Of a DNA stretch of 64,000 nt, positions 8,006-17,758 are shown piece by piece. The notes beneath the pieces are model-generated. The model ran no database searches. It saw nothing but the letters and a program-made list of their open reading frames with translations, and had not been told where the DNA came from. Made by a program: the position numbers and the translations under genes. The stretch is from positions 1 through 64,000 of the forward strand of contig NZ_ARXU01000004.1 in NCBI RefSeq assembly GCF_000756655.1. Reading direction: 5' to 3'. Every line of letters begins with the position of its first letter. Position 1 is the first letter of the stretch. The stretch comes from Alcanivorax jadensis T9. Its GTDB lineage: Bacteria; Pseudomonadota; Gammaproteobacteria; Pseudomonadales; Alcanivoracaceae.

Positions 8006-9763
8006 ATGAACAGCCGCTTAGGTTCAGTGTTGTTAAGCCTGCTGATGTCTGCATCGGTCATGGCTGGCGAATATAATCTCACGGTTGATCGGGTCGAAAT
8101 TGACACCGGCGATTTCGTGAAAGACGGCATCGGTTATAACGGTGCATCTCCCGGGCCGGTGATGCGCTTCAAGGAAGGCGAAAACGTCAAGATCAACGTG
8201 ACCAACAACCTGGATGAGATGACTTCCATTCACTGGCACGGCCTGATCCTTCCTTTTGATCAGGACGGTGTGCCTGGTATCAGCTTTCCAGGCATCAAGC
8301 CGGGTGAAACCTTCACCTACGAATTTCCCATCCAGCAGGCTGGTACTTATTGGTTTCACAGCCACTCCGGTTTTCAGGAGCCGGATGGCGCCTACGGTTC
8401 CATCGTTATCGAACCTGAGGGACGTGAACCGTTCCGCTACGATCGCGAATACGTAGTTCAGCTAACCGATAAGCACCCGCACTCCGGTGATCGCATCATG
8501 CGTAACCTGAAGATGATGCCGGACTACTACAACCGCGAGCAGCAGACTGTCGGAGAGTTTTTCTCTGACGTGTCCGAGAACGGCCTGATGAACACCGTTC
8601 GGGACCGTATGGCCTGGGGTGGCATGCGGATGATGAAAGCGGATGTCGAGGACTTGCAGGGTTTTACAGGGCTGATCAACGGTAAAGGGCCGGATCAGAA
8701 CTGGACTGGGCTTTTTGAGCCGGGCGAACGCATTCGGCTGCGTTTCATCAACTCCTCGGCGATGACTTACTTTGATATCCGGATCCCCGGTCTGGACATG
8801 ACCGTTGTGCAGGCTGATGGCAACAACGTTCAGCCGGTTAGTGTGGACGAGTTCCGGATCGGTGTGGCGGAAACCTACGATGTGATCGTCCGCCCGAAAG
8901 GTGAGCAGGCCTACACCATCTTCGCCGAATCCATGGGGCGTTCGGGCTATGCCAGAGCGACACTGGCCCCAGAAGAGGGTATGGAAGCGTTCGTGCCGCA
9001 ACTGCGTGAACCGGCCCGCCTGACTATGGCTGATATGGGCGGTATGTCCGGTATGGACCATGGCGACATGGATATGAATAGCTCAGAAGGGATGTCCGGA
9101 ATGGATCATTCTTCGATGGAGGGAATGGATCACGCAAACATGAGCAACATGGACCACTCAAATATGAAAGGAATGGATCATTCGGGCACGTCCGGCATGG
9201 ACCATGGTTCCATGGCGATGGGAAAAGAAGGTCCAAGCGACCCCTTCTATGCGAAGGGAAGTGGCCTCGTCCCCACGGCAGCCAATGGCGGCAAGTTCCT
9301 GTCCTACGCTGACCTCAAGGCCCAAGATCCACTGTATGAAGACCGCGAACCGACTCGAGAAATAGAGCTTCGTTTGACCGGCAATATGGAGCGGTACACC
9401 TGGAGTATCAATGGCGTTAAGTACGAAGATGCCGATCCGATCCGCCTGAAATATGGTGAGCGGGTCCGCTTCAAGTTTGTCAACGAAACCATGATGACTC
9501 ACCCCATGCACTTGCACGGTATGTGGTCCATTCTAGATGTTGGCGCAGACCAGTGGAATCCGATCAAACACACGGTCAGTGTGCAGCCCGGCACCACCGT
9601 TTACATGGAAACCGAAGTCGACGAGCCAGGCCAATGGGCGTTCCACTGCCACCTCTCTTACCACGCGGCCGCTGGTATGTTCCGTAAGGTGATTGTTGAA
9701 GGTGGGCCAGAGTCGACGCAGGCCAAAACAGACGCGGCTGCTGAAGAAGGAGGTGAGGCATGA
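8006..9763 (+). CDS. copA: CopA/PcoA-type multicopper oxidase
   Basis: A 585-residue periplasmic copper oxidase. Copper-ligand motifs are all visible: HWHG (about residue 76), WFHSHSG (about 115), HPMHLHGMW (about 498) and HCHLSYHAAAGM (about 546). A Met-rich region at about 341-407 repeats the pattern GMDHSSM/GMDHANM/NMDHSNM, the usual CopA Cu(I)-binding segment. I chose the ATG at 8006 (MNSRLGSVLL), which has a GGAG upstream. Its leader is Sec-like and has no twin-arginine motif, whereas most CopA proteins are Tat-exported. It probably oxidises Cu(I) and sequesters copper with CopB, whose gene overlaps by 4 bp. Confidence 0.93.
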   Translation: MNSRLGSVLLSLLMSASVMAGEYNLTVDRVEIDTGDFVKDGIGYNGASPGPVMRFKEGENVKINVTNNLDEMTSIHWHGLILPFDQDGVPGISFPGIKPGETFTYEFPIQQAGTYWFHSHSGFQEPDGAYGSIVIEPEGREPFRYDREYVVQLTDKHPHSGDRIMRNLKMMPDYYNREQQTVGEFFSDVSENGLMNTVRDRMAWGGMRMMKADVEDLQGFTGLINGKGPDQNWTGLFEPGERIRLRFINSSAMTYFDIRIPGLDMTVVQADGNNVQPVSVDEFRIGVAETYDVIVRPKGEQAYTIFAESMGRSGYARATLAPEEGMEAFVPQLREPARLTMADMGGMSGMDHGDMDMNSSEGMSGMDHSSMEGMDHANMSNMDHSNMKGMDHSGTSGMDHGSMAMGKEGPSDPFYAKGSGLVPTAANGGKFLSYADLKAQDPLYEDREPTREIELRLTGNMERYTWSINGVKYEDADPIRLKYGERVRFKFVNETMMTHPMHLHGMWSILDVGADQWNPIKHTVSVQPGTTVYMETEVDEPGQWAFHCHLSYHAAAGMFRKVIVEGGPESTQAKTDAAAEEGGEA

Positions 9764-10509
9764 GTTGTATTCGATCACTTGTTGCGGTCAGTTTCTTTGC
9801 CTCTATCGGATTCTCAACGGCGGTGACAGCTCAGGAAATGATCTCCGACACCACCGCTCGTAAACAGCCGCTCACAACCTGGGGTGTTCAATTCGAGGAG
9901 TTTGAATACCGCTACAGCGACGATGACGAGGAACTGGGCGTCTGGAATGCGGATGCTTTCTATGGCACCGACGAGTTCAAAGTCCGGTTGCTCACAACCG
10001 GGGAGTACGAGATAGAGGAGCAGGCCTACGAAACACTGGAAAACCAGCTGGTCGGCCAGATCCCCATCTCCAAGTTCTTCGACGCCAAAGCGGGCGTACG
10101 TTTCGATACGCCCGAGGGGCCGGACCGTACATATGCCGTTCTCGGTGTAGCCGGGCTGGCTCCCCAATGGTTTGAGATCGATGCAAACCTGTATGTCAGT
10201 AAGGATGGCGATACGTCAGCCGAACTGGATGCAGAGTACGAGCTGCTTCTCACCAACTACTGGATTCTGGCGGCAACGCTGGATGCCACGGTTGCGTTTA
10301 GCGAGGACCGGGAAATTGGCGTTGGTAAAGGACTGGTTTCTACCGAAACCGGACTCAGGTTGAGCTATGATCTGATCAACCGTGCGCTCTCGCCTTATGT
10401 GGGCGTGGTGCATGAGCGCAAATACGGCGATAGTGCCGACTTTGCCGAAGCGGACGGCGGCAGTACAGCAGATTGGTTTGCTGTGATTGGAGCGCGCATC
10501 GCACTCTGA
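9760..10509 (+). CDS. copB: CopB/PcoB-type outer-membrane copper protein
   Basis: A 249-residue protein with a signal peptide (cleavage near TAQ, about residue 25) and alternating beta strands typical of the CopB/PcoB outer-membrane barrel (for example TTWGVQFEEFEYRYSDDD near the start and DWFAVIGARIAL at the C-terminus). It lacks the long Met/His-rich N-terminal region of Pseudomonas CopB, so the barrel domain is nearly alone. Start and stop of copA and copB overlap by 4 bp (ATGA), so the two are coupled. A terminator follows at 10521-10551. Confidence 0.88.
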   Translation: MSCIRSLVAVSFFASIGFSTAVTAQEMISDTTARKQPLTTWGVQFEEFEYRYSDDDEELGVWNADAFYGTDEFKVRLLTTGEYEIEEQAYETLENQLVGQIPISKFFDAKAGVRFDTPEGPDRTYAVLGVAGLAPQWFEIDANLYVSKDGDTSAELDAEYELLLTNYWILAATLDATVAFSEDREIGVGKGLVSTETGLRLSYDLINRALSPYVGVVHERKYGDSADFAEADGGSTADWFAVIGARIAL

Positions 10510-10520
10510 TCAGGTACTTA

Positions 10521-10551
10521 GGGGCTAAAGATATTTCTTTGGCCCGTTTTT
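10521..10551 (+). terminator. Rho-independent terminator after copB
   Basis: A stem of about 9 bp (GGGC-T-AAAG pairing with CTTT-G-GCCC, with one wobble) is followed by GTTTTT. It separates the cupredoxin-copA-copB unit from the permease gene. Confidence 0.6.
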
Positions 10552-10638
10552 CTCGACATTGATGCAAGTGAGATCTACCCAAGCCAGCATTGGCTATTTA
10601 TTGAGTATCAAACGCCGTTCAAAACAACAGGAGGTTGT

Positions 10639-11991
10639 ATGAGCAGCACGCACGACAGAACCACGCGCTATCAGAAAGGCAGTCTTACACTTCCGGGAAC
10701 TGTTATGCTGGGCACCGGTGTCATGATTGGCGCCGGTATCTTCGCCCTTACCGGGCAGATGGCGCAGATGACTGGCGTTCTTTTCCCGTTGGCGTTTCTG
10801 GCCGCGGCGGTAATCGTAAGCTTCAGTGCCTATTCCTACATCAAAATTTCCAATGCCTACCCGTCAGCCGGGGGCATAGGCATGTACCTGCACAAAGCCT
10901 ATGGCAATCGGTTACCGACGGCTTTCAATGCTTTGCTGATGTATTTCTCGATGGTGATTGCCCAGAGCTTTCTTGCGCGAACCTTCGGTTCTTACACCAT
11001 GCAACTGTTCGATGGCGATGAAAGTGGCCGCATGGTGCCCATTCTTGGCGTCTCACTAATTCTGGCCGCGTTTCTGATCAATCTGTTGGGCAACCGAATG
11101 ATTCAGGGCGTGGCTTCCTTTATAGGTATCCTGAAGATCGGAGGCATTCTGGTTTTCGGGCTGGTGGGTATCTGGATTGCCGACAGTGTTTCTGTTGATT
11201 TCTCTAGCCCCGGTGAGGCTGGAACCTTTGGCAATTTCCTGGGGGCAACGGCCCTTGGCATTCTGGCCTTCAAAGGTTTTACCACCATCACCAACAGCGG
11301 CTCGGAAGTCATAGACCCCAAGAGAAACGTGGGGCGAGCGATTATTATTTCCATCGCAGCCTGCGTGGTGATCTACACCCTGGTCGGTTTCGCCGTTGCC
11401 AGTAACCTGTCCCTGGCGGAAATCATCAAAACGCAGGACTACTCTCTGGCGGCCGCTGCGCGTCCCGCATTGGGCGACTACGGCGTCTGGTTTACCGTCG
11501 CCATTGCGATGATGGCCACCGCCGGTGGCATTCTGGCCAGTATTTTCGCCGTCTCACGCATGTTGGCCATGCTGACTGAAATGAAGCTGGTCCCCCACAG
11601 TCATTTCGGCATGCCCGGTAGCATCCAGAAGCACACGCTGGTTTATACCGTGGTGCTTGGGCTTATCCTCACGGCCTTCTTCGACCTGTCCCGAATTGCA
11701 GCGCTGGGCATCATTTTTTACCTGATCATGGACATTGCTATCCATTGGGGCGTTCTGCGCTATTTACGGGAGGATGTGAAGGCCAATGTGTGGGTGCCCA
11801 CGGTGGCAATTGTTCTGGATTTGCTCGCTCTTGGTGGCTTCGTTTGGGTCAAACTGAATACTGACCTGTTTGTTATTGGCGTGGCGGTTGTCACCATGAT
11901 TGTTATCGCAGTGGCCGAGCAACTGTTCCTGAAAAAGGCCACAGAAGCCGAAGAAGCGGGACACAAAGAATCTCATGCTCATCATCACTAA
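10639..11991 (+). CDS. APC-superfamily amino-acid permease-like transporter
   Basis: A 450-residue integral membrane protein with about 12 hydrophobic segments. The first carries the APC signature TVMLGTGVMIGAGIFALTG, which forms part of the substrate site in this family. An optimal Shine-Dalgarno (AGGAGG) precedes the ATG. The C-terminus ends HKESHAHHH, a short histidine tail that could bind metal. It lies between copB and the copper ATPase, co-directional with both. Its substrate is unknown: an amino acid or metal complex is possible, but nothing in the sequence decides this. Confidence 0.82.
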   Translation: MSSTHDRTTRYQKGSLTLPGTVMLGTGVMIGAGIFALTGQMAQMTGVLFPLAFLAAAVIVSFSAYSYIKISNAYPSAGGIGMYLHKAYGNRLPTAFNALLMYFSMVIAQSFLARTFGSYTMQLFDGDESGRMVPILGVSLILAAFLINLLGNRMIQGVASFIGILKIGGILVFGLVGIWIADSVSVDFSSPGEAGTFGNFLGATALGILAFKGFTTITNSGSEVIDPKRNVGRAIIISIAACVVIYTLVGFAVASNLSLAEIIKTQDYSLAAAARPALGDYGVWFTVAIAMMATAGGILASIFAVSRMLAMLTEMKLVPHSHFGMPGSIQKHTLVYTVVLGLILTAFFDLSRIAALGIIFYLIMDIAIHWGVLRYLREDVKANVWVPTVAIVLDLLALGGFVWVKLNTDLFVIGVAVVTMIVIAVAEQLFLKKATEAEEAGHKESHAHHH

Positions 11992-12021
11992 TCACCAGAA
12001 CTCGATAGGGAGGGATCGGCC

Positions 12022-14331
12022 ATGACGGCTGAGCACACGGTCAAAGATCCTGTTTGCGGCATGTCGGTGAATCCACACTCGGCGGAACATCGCAGCGAGC
12101 ATGGCGGGAAAACCTGGTATTTCTGTTCTTCGGGGTGCAAATCGAAGTTTGACGGCGACCCGGGACACTACCTCAGTGGAGAACAGAAACAGGACGAACC
12201 CGTGGCTCCGGGCACCATGTACACCTGCCCGATGCATCCGGAAATTCGCCAGCAGGGCCCCGGAGATTGCCCTATCTGTGGTATGGCCCTGGAGCCCGAG
12301 CAGGTAAGTCTGGATGACGGGCCCTCGGCAGAGCTCAAAGACATGACCCGTCGATTTTGGATTGGCCTGGTGCTGGCCCTGCCGGTATTGGTGCTGGAAA
12401 TGGGCGGACATCTCACCGGCCTTGACCAGATCGTTGCCCCACAAATGTCCAACTGGATTCAACTGGTGTTGGCGACGCCAGTAGTGGCCTGGTGTGGCTG
12501 GCCTTTCTTTGTCAGAGGCTGGAAGTCCGTCGTCAGCCGCAATCTGAACATGTTCACGCTCATTGCCATTGGTACTGGCGTGGCGCTGATCTACAGCCTG
12601 GTGGCGACACTGGCGCCCCAGATTTTCCCCGACGCCTTTCGGCAGGAAGACGGTTCTGTCGCCGTCTACTTCGAGGCGGCTGCGGTCATCGTGGTGCTGG
12701 TTCTGTTAGGCCAGGTGCTTGAACTGCGGGCCCGGGAGAAAACCTCGGGCGCGATCAAGGCGCTGCTGGATCTGGCACCGGCGACGGCCCGAAAGCTGGA
12801 TGACCAGGGCGACGAGTCCGATGTGTCGCTGGATCAGGTCAAGGTGGGTGATCGCCTGCGAGTGCGCCCGGGGGACAAGGTGCCGCTGGACGGTGAGTTA
12901 CTTGAAGGCAGCTCCAACGTGGATGAGTCCATGGTGACCGGTGAGCCTCTTGCAGTCAGCAAAAAGTCTGGCGACCAAGTGATTGGCGGCAGTATTAACC
13001 AACAGGGCAGCTTTATCATGCGGGCCGACAAGGTTGGCCGGGACACCATGCTTTCCCAAATCGTGCAGATGGTGGCCAGCGCCCAACGCAGCCGCGCACC
13101 GATCCAGGGGCTTGCCGATAAGGTGGCGAGCTGGTTTGTGCCCACCGTGATCCTAATTGCCATTGTTGCCTTTATAGCCTGGTCATTCCTTGGGCCGACA
13201 CCGCCCATGGCGTTCGGGCTGATTGCGGCGGTCAGTGTTCTGATCATTGCCTGCCCTTGCGCACTGGGTCTGGCAACGCCGATGTCGATCATGGTAGGTG
13301 TTGGCCGCGGCGCCCAAAGTGGTGTGCTGATCCGCGATGCGGAAGCCCTTGAACGCATGGAAAAGGTAGATACGGTGGTAGTGGATAAGACCGGCACGTT
13401 GACAGAGGGGCAGCCACAAATCACCCGAATTGTTACAGCGAATGGGTACGATGACGATGCTTTGATGCGTTTTGCGGGCGGACTCGAGAAAGGCAGTGAG
13501 CATCCACTGGCCCACGCCATTCTGGACAAAGCCAAGGGCATGGAGCTGAAGCTGCCGGATGCGGAAGACTTCGATTCTCCCAACGGTAAAGGGGTAACAG
13601 GAAAAATCGACGGCAAGCGGGTGCTGCTTGGTAATCGTCTTCTCATGGAGTCGGAGAATGTCGACACCACTAGATTTGACAGCGATGCCGACGAGCATCG
13701 CAAAGATGGTGCTACCGTGATTTTTGCCGCCGTCGATGGAAAAATCGCTGGGCTGTTGGCCATCTCCGATCCCATCAAGAGAACGACCCACGCTGCTATT
13801 GTCGCGCTGCAAAAAGACGGCATTCGAGTGGTCATGCTGACTGGCGATAACTACACCTCGGCCGAGGCGGTTGCTCGCAAATTGCATATCGATGAAGTGG
13901 AAGCGGAGGTACTGCCGGAAGATAAGGGCAAGATCGTCCAGCGTCTGAAAGATGAAGGGGGTGTTGTCGTGATGGCGGGTGATGGCGTTAACGACGCGCC
14001 TGCATTGGCAACGGCGGACGTGGGGGTGGCCATGGGCACCGGCACAGATGTGGCCATCGAAAGCGCGGGCATTACGCTGCTGCGCGGCGACTTGATGGGT
14101 ATTGTAGAAGCGCGTCGTCTGTCGCTGGCGACCATGCGCAATATCCGACAGAACCTGTTCTTTGCTTTTGTGTACAACTCCGCGGGCGTTCCGATTGCGG
14201 CGGGGGTTTTGTACCCGTTCTTCGGGATACTGCTTTCACCGATCTTCGCGGCTGCTGCAATGTCGCTGTCGTCTTTCAGCGTGATTGTGAATGCATTGCG
14301 CCTGCGAGTTATCAAGCTTGGCCCTAAGTAA
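12022..14331 (+). CDS. copA: Copper-translocating P1B-type ATPase with YHS and zinc-ribbon-like N-terminal domains
   Basis: A 769-residue P1B-1 ATPase. The N-terminus has no CxxC HMA domain. Instead it has a YHS domain (DPVCGM at 9-14, FCSSGCK near 40) followed by the heavy-metal-binding motif YTCPMHPE...[10 protein letters not shown] (about 69-93). The catalytic core has [10 protein letters not shown] (metal site, C at 411 and 413), DKTGTLT (phosphorylated Asp455), EHPLAHAI and [10 protein letters not shown]. It exports Cu(I) or Ag(I) from the cytoplasm. The family with this N-terminus includes SilP/CopF-like ATPases. It follows the permease by 30 bp and probably shares its transcript. Confidence 0.93.
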   Translation: MTAEHTVKDPVCGMSVNPHSAEHRSEHGGKTWYFCSSGCKSKFDGDPGHYLSGEQKQDEPVAPGTMYTCPMHPEIRQQGPGDCPICGMALEPEQVSLDDGPSAELKDMTRRFWIGLVLALPVLVLEMGGHLTGLDQIVAPQMSNWIQLVLATPVVAWCGWPFFVRGWKSVVSRNLNMFTLIAIGTGVALIYSLVATLAPQIFPDAFRQEDGSVAVYFEAAAVIVVLVLLGQVLELRAREKTSGAIKALLDLAPATARKLDDQGDESDVSLDQVKVGDRLRVRPGDKVPLDGELLEGSSNVDESMVTGEPLAVSKKSGDQVIGGSINQQGSFIMRADKVGRDTMLSQIVQMVASAQRSRAPIQGLADKVASWFVPTVILIAIVAFIAWSFLGPTPPMAFGLIAAVSVLIIACPCALGLATPMSIMVGVGRGAQSGVLIRDAEALERMEKVDTVVVDKTGTLTEGQPQITRIVTANGYDDDALMRFAGGLEKGSEHPLAHAILDKAKGMELKLPDAEDFDSPNGKGVTGKIDGKRVLLGNRLLMESENVDTTRFDSDADEHRKDGATVIFAAVDGKIAGLLAISDPIKRTTHAAIVALQKDGIRVVMLTGDNYTSAEAVARKLHIDEVEAEVLPEDKGKIVQRLKDEGGVVVMAGDGVNDAPALATADVGVAMGTGTDVAIESAGITLLRGDLMGIVEARRLSLATMRNIRQNLFFAFVYNSAGVPIAAGVLYPFFGILLSPIFAAAAMSLSSFSVIVNALRLRVIKLGPK

Positions 14332-14340
14332 TAATCGCTG

Positions 14341-14590
14341 GTGCCGTACACTATTGATCGAACCATAGAAGATGCTGATTTTGAGGCGGTTGACAAACGA
14401 GCGCGTCAGTCTCTCACGGATAACTGCTTCGGGGTGCTGATCGAAATCGACGTCAAAACCACGATGAAGGAGAAGCTGGGCACGGAAATACCTGCCTACC
14501 GGATCTTTGGGCATGCAATCCTAGGCCATCGGCGTGGAGCCTCGAGTAGGGGCTATTTTGCCATAGCTGGCGCCTTAAGCGACTTCATCC
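14341..14590 (+). pseudogene. DUF302 gene remnant, frameshifted
   Basis: From the GTG at 14341 the frame reads a good DUF302 start (FGVLIEIDVKTTMKEKLG, then AYRIFG). Just after YRIFG the expected ACNP continues in another frame, at about 14512, and LGHR-type sequence continues in the first. At least one base has been lost. Similarity fades near 14590. Sequence 14591-14715 shows nothing I recognise. DUF302 genes often follow copper ATPases, which fits this place. Confidence 0.75.
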
Positions 14591-14715
14591 GTGATCTGTT
14601 GACCGTGATCAAGTTCCACGGGGTTTGCTCAGCCCGTTCAACTTTAATCCAACTCATTGTGATTAACTCTCTAGGTGTGTAAAGCCAACAGGTTGCTTAT
14701 AACAGGAAGTCTGCT

Positions 14716-14856
14716 GATGCGCGGTCGCAGATAACGGCTTTGCAAGCGCTTGAGAAGCAACTCGTTTCCCTGAGAGCGAGGTGCAACGATGGCCGTGAAG
14801 TTGATGCTTGCGGGGTTCTTGCAGGCATCAGCGAAGGCATCGTACAACCGCAATAG
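14716..14856 (+). pseudogene. merR-family 3' remnant
   Basis: A 46-codon frame ends at the TAG at 14854. Its product closely matches the C-terminus of the MerR regulator at 17759-18166 (shared RSQITALQALEKQLVSLRA, then ACGVLAGISEG). The N-terminal DNA-binding part is absent and no start codon is suitably placed. It is a second, separately diverged copy of a related regulator gene, cut off on its 5' side. Confidence 0.85.
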
Positions 14857-14881
14857 ATCAAAGTGTCGATTTTATAGTTCT

Positions 14882-14905
14882 GGGTATACGGATTTAATGG
14901 TTGAT
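14882..14905 (+). repeat. Left terminal inverted repeat of the ISL3 element
   Basis: It pairs with 18230-18253; differences are at repeat positions 6, 7 and 14. Confidence 0.93.
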
Positions 14906-14939
14906 GGGGCACCTTCACCCCATCAATCTGATACCACCC

Positions 14940-16229
14940 TCAGATGGTTGATAGATCGACTCCGTAGTTGAGTTCCTCTGCGAAGTCCGGCAGTCCGTAA
15001 CCGATGGTTTTCTTGTAGAAAGGAGAGACCTTCGCAGTCGGTGCCTTCTTCTTGTGCTTCGTGGTGTAGAGCATTCGTGCCCGCATCACCTCGAAGGAGT
15101 AACCGCGCCCTTCACGGTTCTTGTCCTTGGCCAGTCGGTTGATGGACTCCGTGTAAGCGTTGGTGACGGGCATGTCCGTCTCGAAGTAGGTCATGGTCTC
15201 TTCGCGCCAGTTTCCCACTGCCCTGACCAGATCGCTCCAGACTTCCTTTTGGCCCTTCGGGATGGTGGCTATCCACTCGTCCAGGGCGGCTTCTGCCTGG
15301 AGCCGTGTGGTGGCGTCCCAGATGCCGTAGAAGCGCTCCTTGTGCTCGTAGGCGGCCAGCAGTTGCGGGAACGCGCCTGTCCAGGTCTCCATGATGAGGC
15401 GCTCCCGGTCTGAGACTTCGTGAGCGCGTTTCAGCAGGATTTTCCGGTCTCCCTTGAGAGTCCGGCTCTGGGACGGTTTCAGCTCCTTTCTGAGGCCCTT
15501 GCGCACTCTCTCTAGGGCATCGTTGGCCATGCGCACCACATGGAACTTATCGACCACGATACGGGCCTGGGGCAGCACAGCCTTGACCGCTGCCCGGTAG
15601 GGGTTCCACATGTCCATGCTGACGATCTCGACCTTCTGCCGGTCTTTCAGCTTCATCAGGTAGTTGGTCACCACGTCCTGGCGGCGGGTGGCCAGCAGGT
15701 CGAGCAGGGTTCGCTCCTCAATGTTGGTCAGAATGCAGCGGTAGCGCTTGTTCAGGTATAGCTCGTCAATGCCCAGGATGCGGGGCGTCTCGAAGCGGTG
15801 CCAGCGCCCCAGGAACTCGGCGCGGGCGTTGAAGATGTCGCGCACCGTCTTCTCGTCCAGGCCGGTCTGTGCCGCCACAAAGGTTTAGGGGTGGTTGAAG
15901 GATTCCTTCTCCACGTACTCATGCAGCCGCAGTGTCATACGGAATCCGTCCACCATCTCCGGTAGCTGGGGCCTGAATGTTGTCTTGCAGGCCCGGCAGG
16001 TGTATCGGCGGCGGACCACCCAGAGAGTGACCCGCTTGCCGTGGATGGGCAGATCACGATAGGGAACGTCACGCTTGCCGAACCGTACGAACTCACCCTG
16101 CACGCCGCATTCCTCGCAGGCGATGGGATCGGGCACGTCCACCTGGAAGTGCATTTCGTCGTCGGTTGATTTGCAGCCCAGTACTTGGTATTGCGGCAGG
16201 TGAAGGATGTTGTCGGGAAGTTCGGTCAT
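14940..16229 (-). pseudogene. tnpA: ISL3-family transposase interrupted by one in-frame stop
   Basis: The N-terminal part (16229 down to 15885) has the ISL3 zinc-finger pattern (CEECG, then CRACKTTFRPQ). It ends SFNHP at a TAA. The same frame resumes immediately (TFVAAQTGLDEKTVRDIF) and continues to 14940 with the DDE domain (GIDELYLNKRY, SMDMWNPYRAA). The reading frame is unbroken except for this one stop codon at 15885-15887, so a single base change, perhaps TAC to TAA, explains it. The full protein would be about 429 residues. The element can probably no longer move by itself, unless the stop is read through or a related transposase acts in trans. Confidence 0.9.
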
Positions 16230-16250
16230 GGTGTTGTATAGGCGTAGGTG

Positions 16251-16763
16251 TCAGTCAGATCCATCCGACTCGGCATTGGTGTTTGCTTTTTTACCCAACA
16301 AGCTGCTGGAAACGAAAAGTAAGGCACCGAGGACAATTGCAATATCAGCCAGGTTGAAGGCCGGCCAATGCCAGTCTCGCCAATAGAAATCAAAGGAATC
16401 CACAACATAGCCGCGAAAGATCCGGTCAATCAGATTGCCCATGGCGCCACCGAGGATAAGACTGTAAGCGATGGCGTCTCCATTATGACCTTTTTCACGA
16501 ATCAGCTTGATCAGCACGACCGAGACCACTACCGCGATTCCGATAAAAAAATAGCGCTGCCAGCCCCCAGCATTTGCGAACAGACTGAATGCGGCACCGG
16601 TGTTCCATACGTGCACCCAGTTAAAGAACGGGGTCACCGCGATCGACTCGCCATAAGCCATTGTTTGTTGAACCAGCCATTTTACAGTTTGGTCCGATGC
16701 TGCTATCAGGCCGGATATGGAAAACAGGACATACGGCGAGAGATTGTTGCCAATAAAGGGCAT
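16251..16763 (-). CDS. lspA: Signal peptidase II homologue carried by the IS
   Basis: A 170-residue membrane protein of the LspA family with four hydrophobic segments. The catalytic aspartate blocks are visible as GAMGNLIDRIFRGYVVDSFDF (first Asp in NLIDR) and NLADIAIVLGAL (second Asp in FNLADI). It cleaves lipoprotein signal peptides in the inner membrane. As a passenger of ISPpu12-type elements it is separate from the housekeeping copy. It lies 3 bp downstream of the metal exporter gene in the same direction. Why such elements carry it is not known. Confidence 0.9.
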   Translation of the reverse strand: MPFIGNNLSPYVLFSISGLIAASDQTVKWLVQQTMAYGESIAVTPFFNWVHVWNTGAAFSLFANAGGWQRYFFIGIAVVVSVVLIKLIREKGHNGDAIAYSLILGGAMGNLIDRIFRGYVVDSFDFYWRDWHWPAFNLADIAIVLGALLFVSSSLLGKKANTNAESDGSD

Positions 16764-16766
16764 GCT

Positions 16767-17663
16767 TTAACCCTTGAGCGCCAGAATGCGCCTGGCACCG
16801 TTAAGCACGACGAGCCCCGCGATGCTACCGATAACCAGATCCGGATAATTGGAGCCGGTCCACGCGACCAGAACGCCGGCGGTAATGACCCCCAGGTTGA
16901 TCACCACGTCGTTGGCCGAGAATATCCAGCTTGCCTTCATGTGCGCTCCGCCCTCCCGGTGTTTGGCTATCAGCAGCAGACAACTGGTATTGGCAATCAA
17001 CGCGACGAATGCGATAGCCATCATCACCAGCGATTCAGGCTCACTACCGAATACAAAGCGTCTCACCACCTCTACGAGCACGCCCACAGCCAAGATCAGT
17101 TGCAGTACACCAGCAAGATGCGCGGCACGTACCTGCATTTTCACGCTATGTCCAACCGCATAAAGGGCAAGCCCGTACACCGCCGCATCGGCAAAATTGT
17201 CCAGGGATTCTCCAATCAGGCCGGTGGACTGGGCGATCAGACCGGCAGTCATTTCCACCACGAACAGAAGTGCATTGATGCCGAGCAACCAGCGCAGGGT
17301 CCCGGATTCTTGCTTAGCAGAAGCTGCCGAAAACTCGGCGGCCTTGATGGTCTCCGGATTTGCAGCGACGGTTTCCTGAAGCGAGGCGCCTAGCCCCAAG
17401 GTCTTCAGTTTCGAGGTGACGGGCTCGACCTCGCCGTCATGCACGACCTTCAGCCGGCGGTTCGACAAGTCGAAGGACAGCGCCCGAATCTCCTCAAAGC
17501 CGTTCAGGGCTAGGCGAATCATTCGTTCTTCTGATGGACAGTCCATCTTCGGCACGGCATAAACACTGACCCATCTCCCTGGCGCCTCGGAGGAGGCCTG
17601 TATATCGGTATCCGCTGCGGACGTTGCATCACCGCCACAGGCGCCACCACAGGATTTGCTCAT
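16767..17663 (-). CDS. Cation diffusion facilitator-like metal exporter with N-terminal metal domain
   Basis: I chose the ATG at 17663 (MSKSCGGACGG), which has GGAG 8 bp upstream, giving 298 residues. The N-terminus holds a Cys-rich CGGACGG tail and an HMA-like region (YAVPKMDCPSEERMIRLAL). After it come about six membrane segments with the CDF pattern GESLDNFADAAVYGLALYAVG and ANDVVINLGVITAGVLVAW. It is likely to export a divalent metal such as Zn, Cd, Co or Pb from the cytoplasm. The gene matches the CzcD-like orf1 of ISPpu12. Its promoter, with a MerR-type 19-bp spacer, lies at 17697-17727. Confidence 0.88.
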   Translation of the reverse strand: MSKSCGGACGGDATSAADTDIQASSEAPGRWVSVYAVPKMDCPSEERMIRLALNGFEEIRALSFDLSNRRLKVVHDGEVEPVTSKLKTLGLGASLQETVAANPETIKAAEFSAASAKQESGTLRWLLGINALLFVVEMTAGLIAQSTGLIGESLDNFADAAVYGLALYAVGHSVKMQVRAAHLAGVLQLILAVGVLVEVVRRFVFGSEPESLVMMAIAFVALIANTSCLLLIAKHREGGAHMKASWIFSANDVVINLGVITAGVLVAWTGSNYPDLVIGSIAGLVVLNGARRILALKG

Positions 17664-17696
17664 GATACGACTCCACTTGAACAATGTTGTGGTACC

Positions 17697-17727
17697 ATTT
17701 AAAACTATAAAGCTACTATAAGGTCAA
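17697..17727 (-). promoter_or_regulatory. MerR-type promoter of the CDF exporter
   Basis: On the minus strand, -35 TTGACC (17722-17727) and -10 TTAAAT (17697-17702) are 19 bp apart. The overlong spacer contains an imperfect dyad (TTATAG...TTATAG-like halves), as in CadR/PbrR operators. MerR proteins bind such spacers and twist the DNA when metal is bound. The regulator gene is divergent. Confidence 0.82.
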
Positions 17728-17758
17728 TAGAGTAAAGAATCCGTTGGGGAGGAGGCTG

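Noticed and set aside
12834-13835. Minus-strand frame of 333 codons opposite the copper ATPase
   Set aside because: Ser/Pro/Thr-rich translation of the opposite strand of a P-type ATPase core; no start signal.
14510-14682. Continuation of the 113-codon frame after the DUF302 part as a real fusion protein
   Set aside because: The expected DUF302 residues continue in a different frame, so the long frame is a frameshift product.
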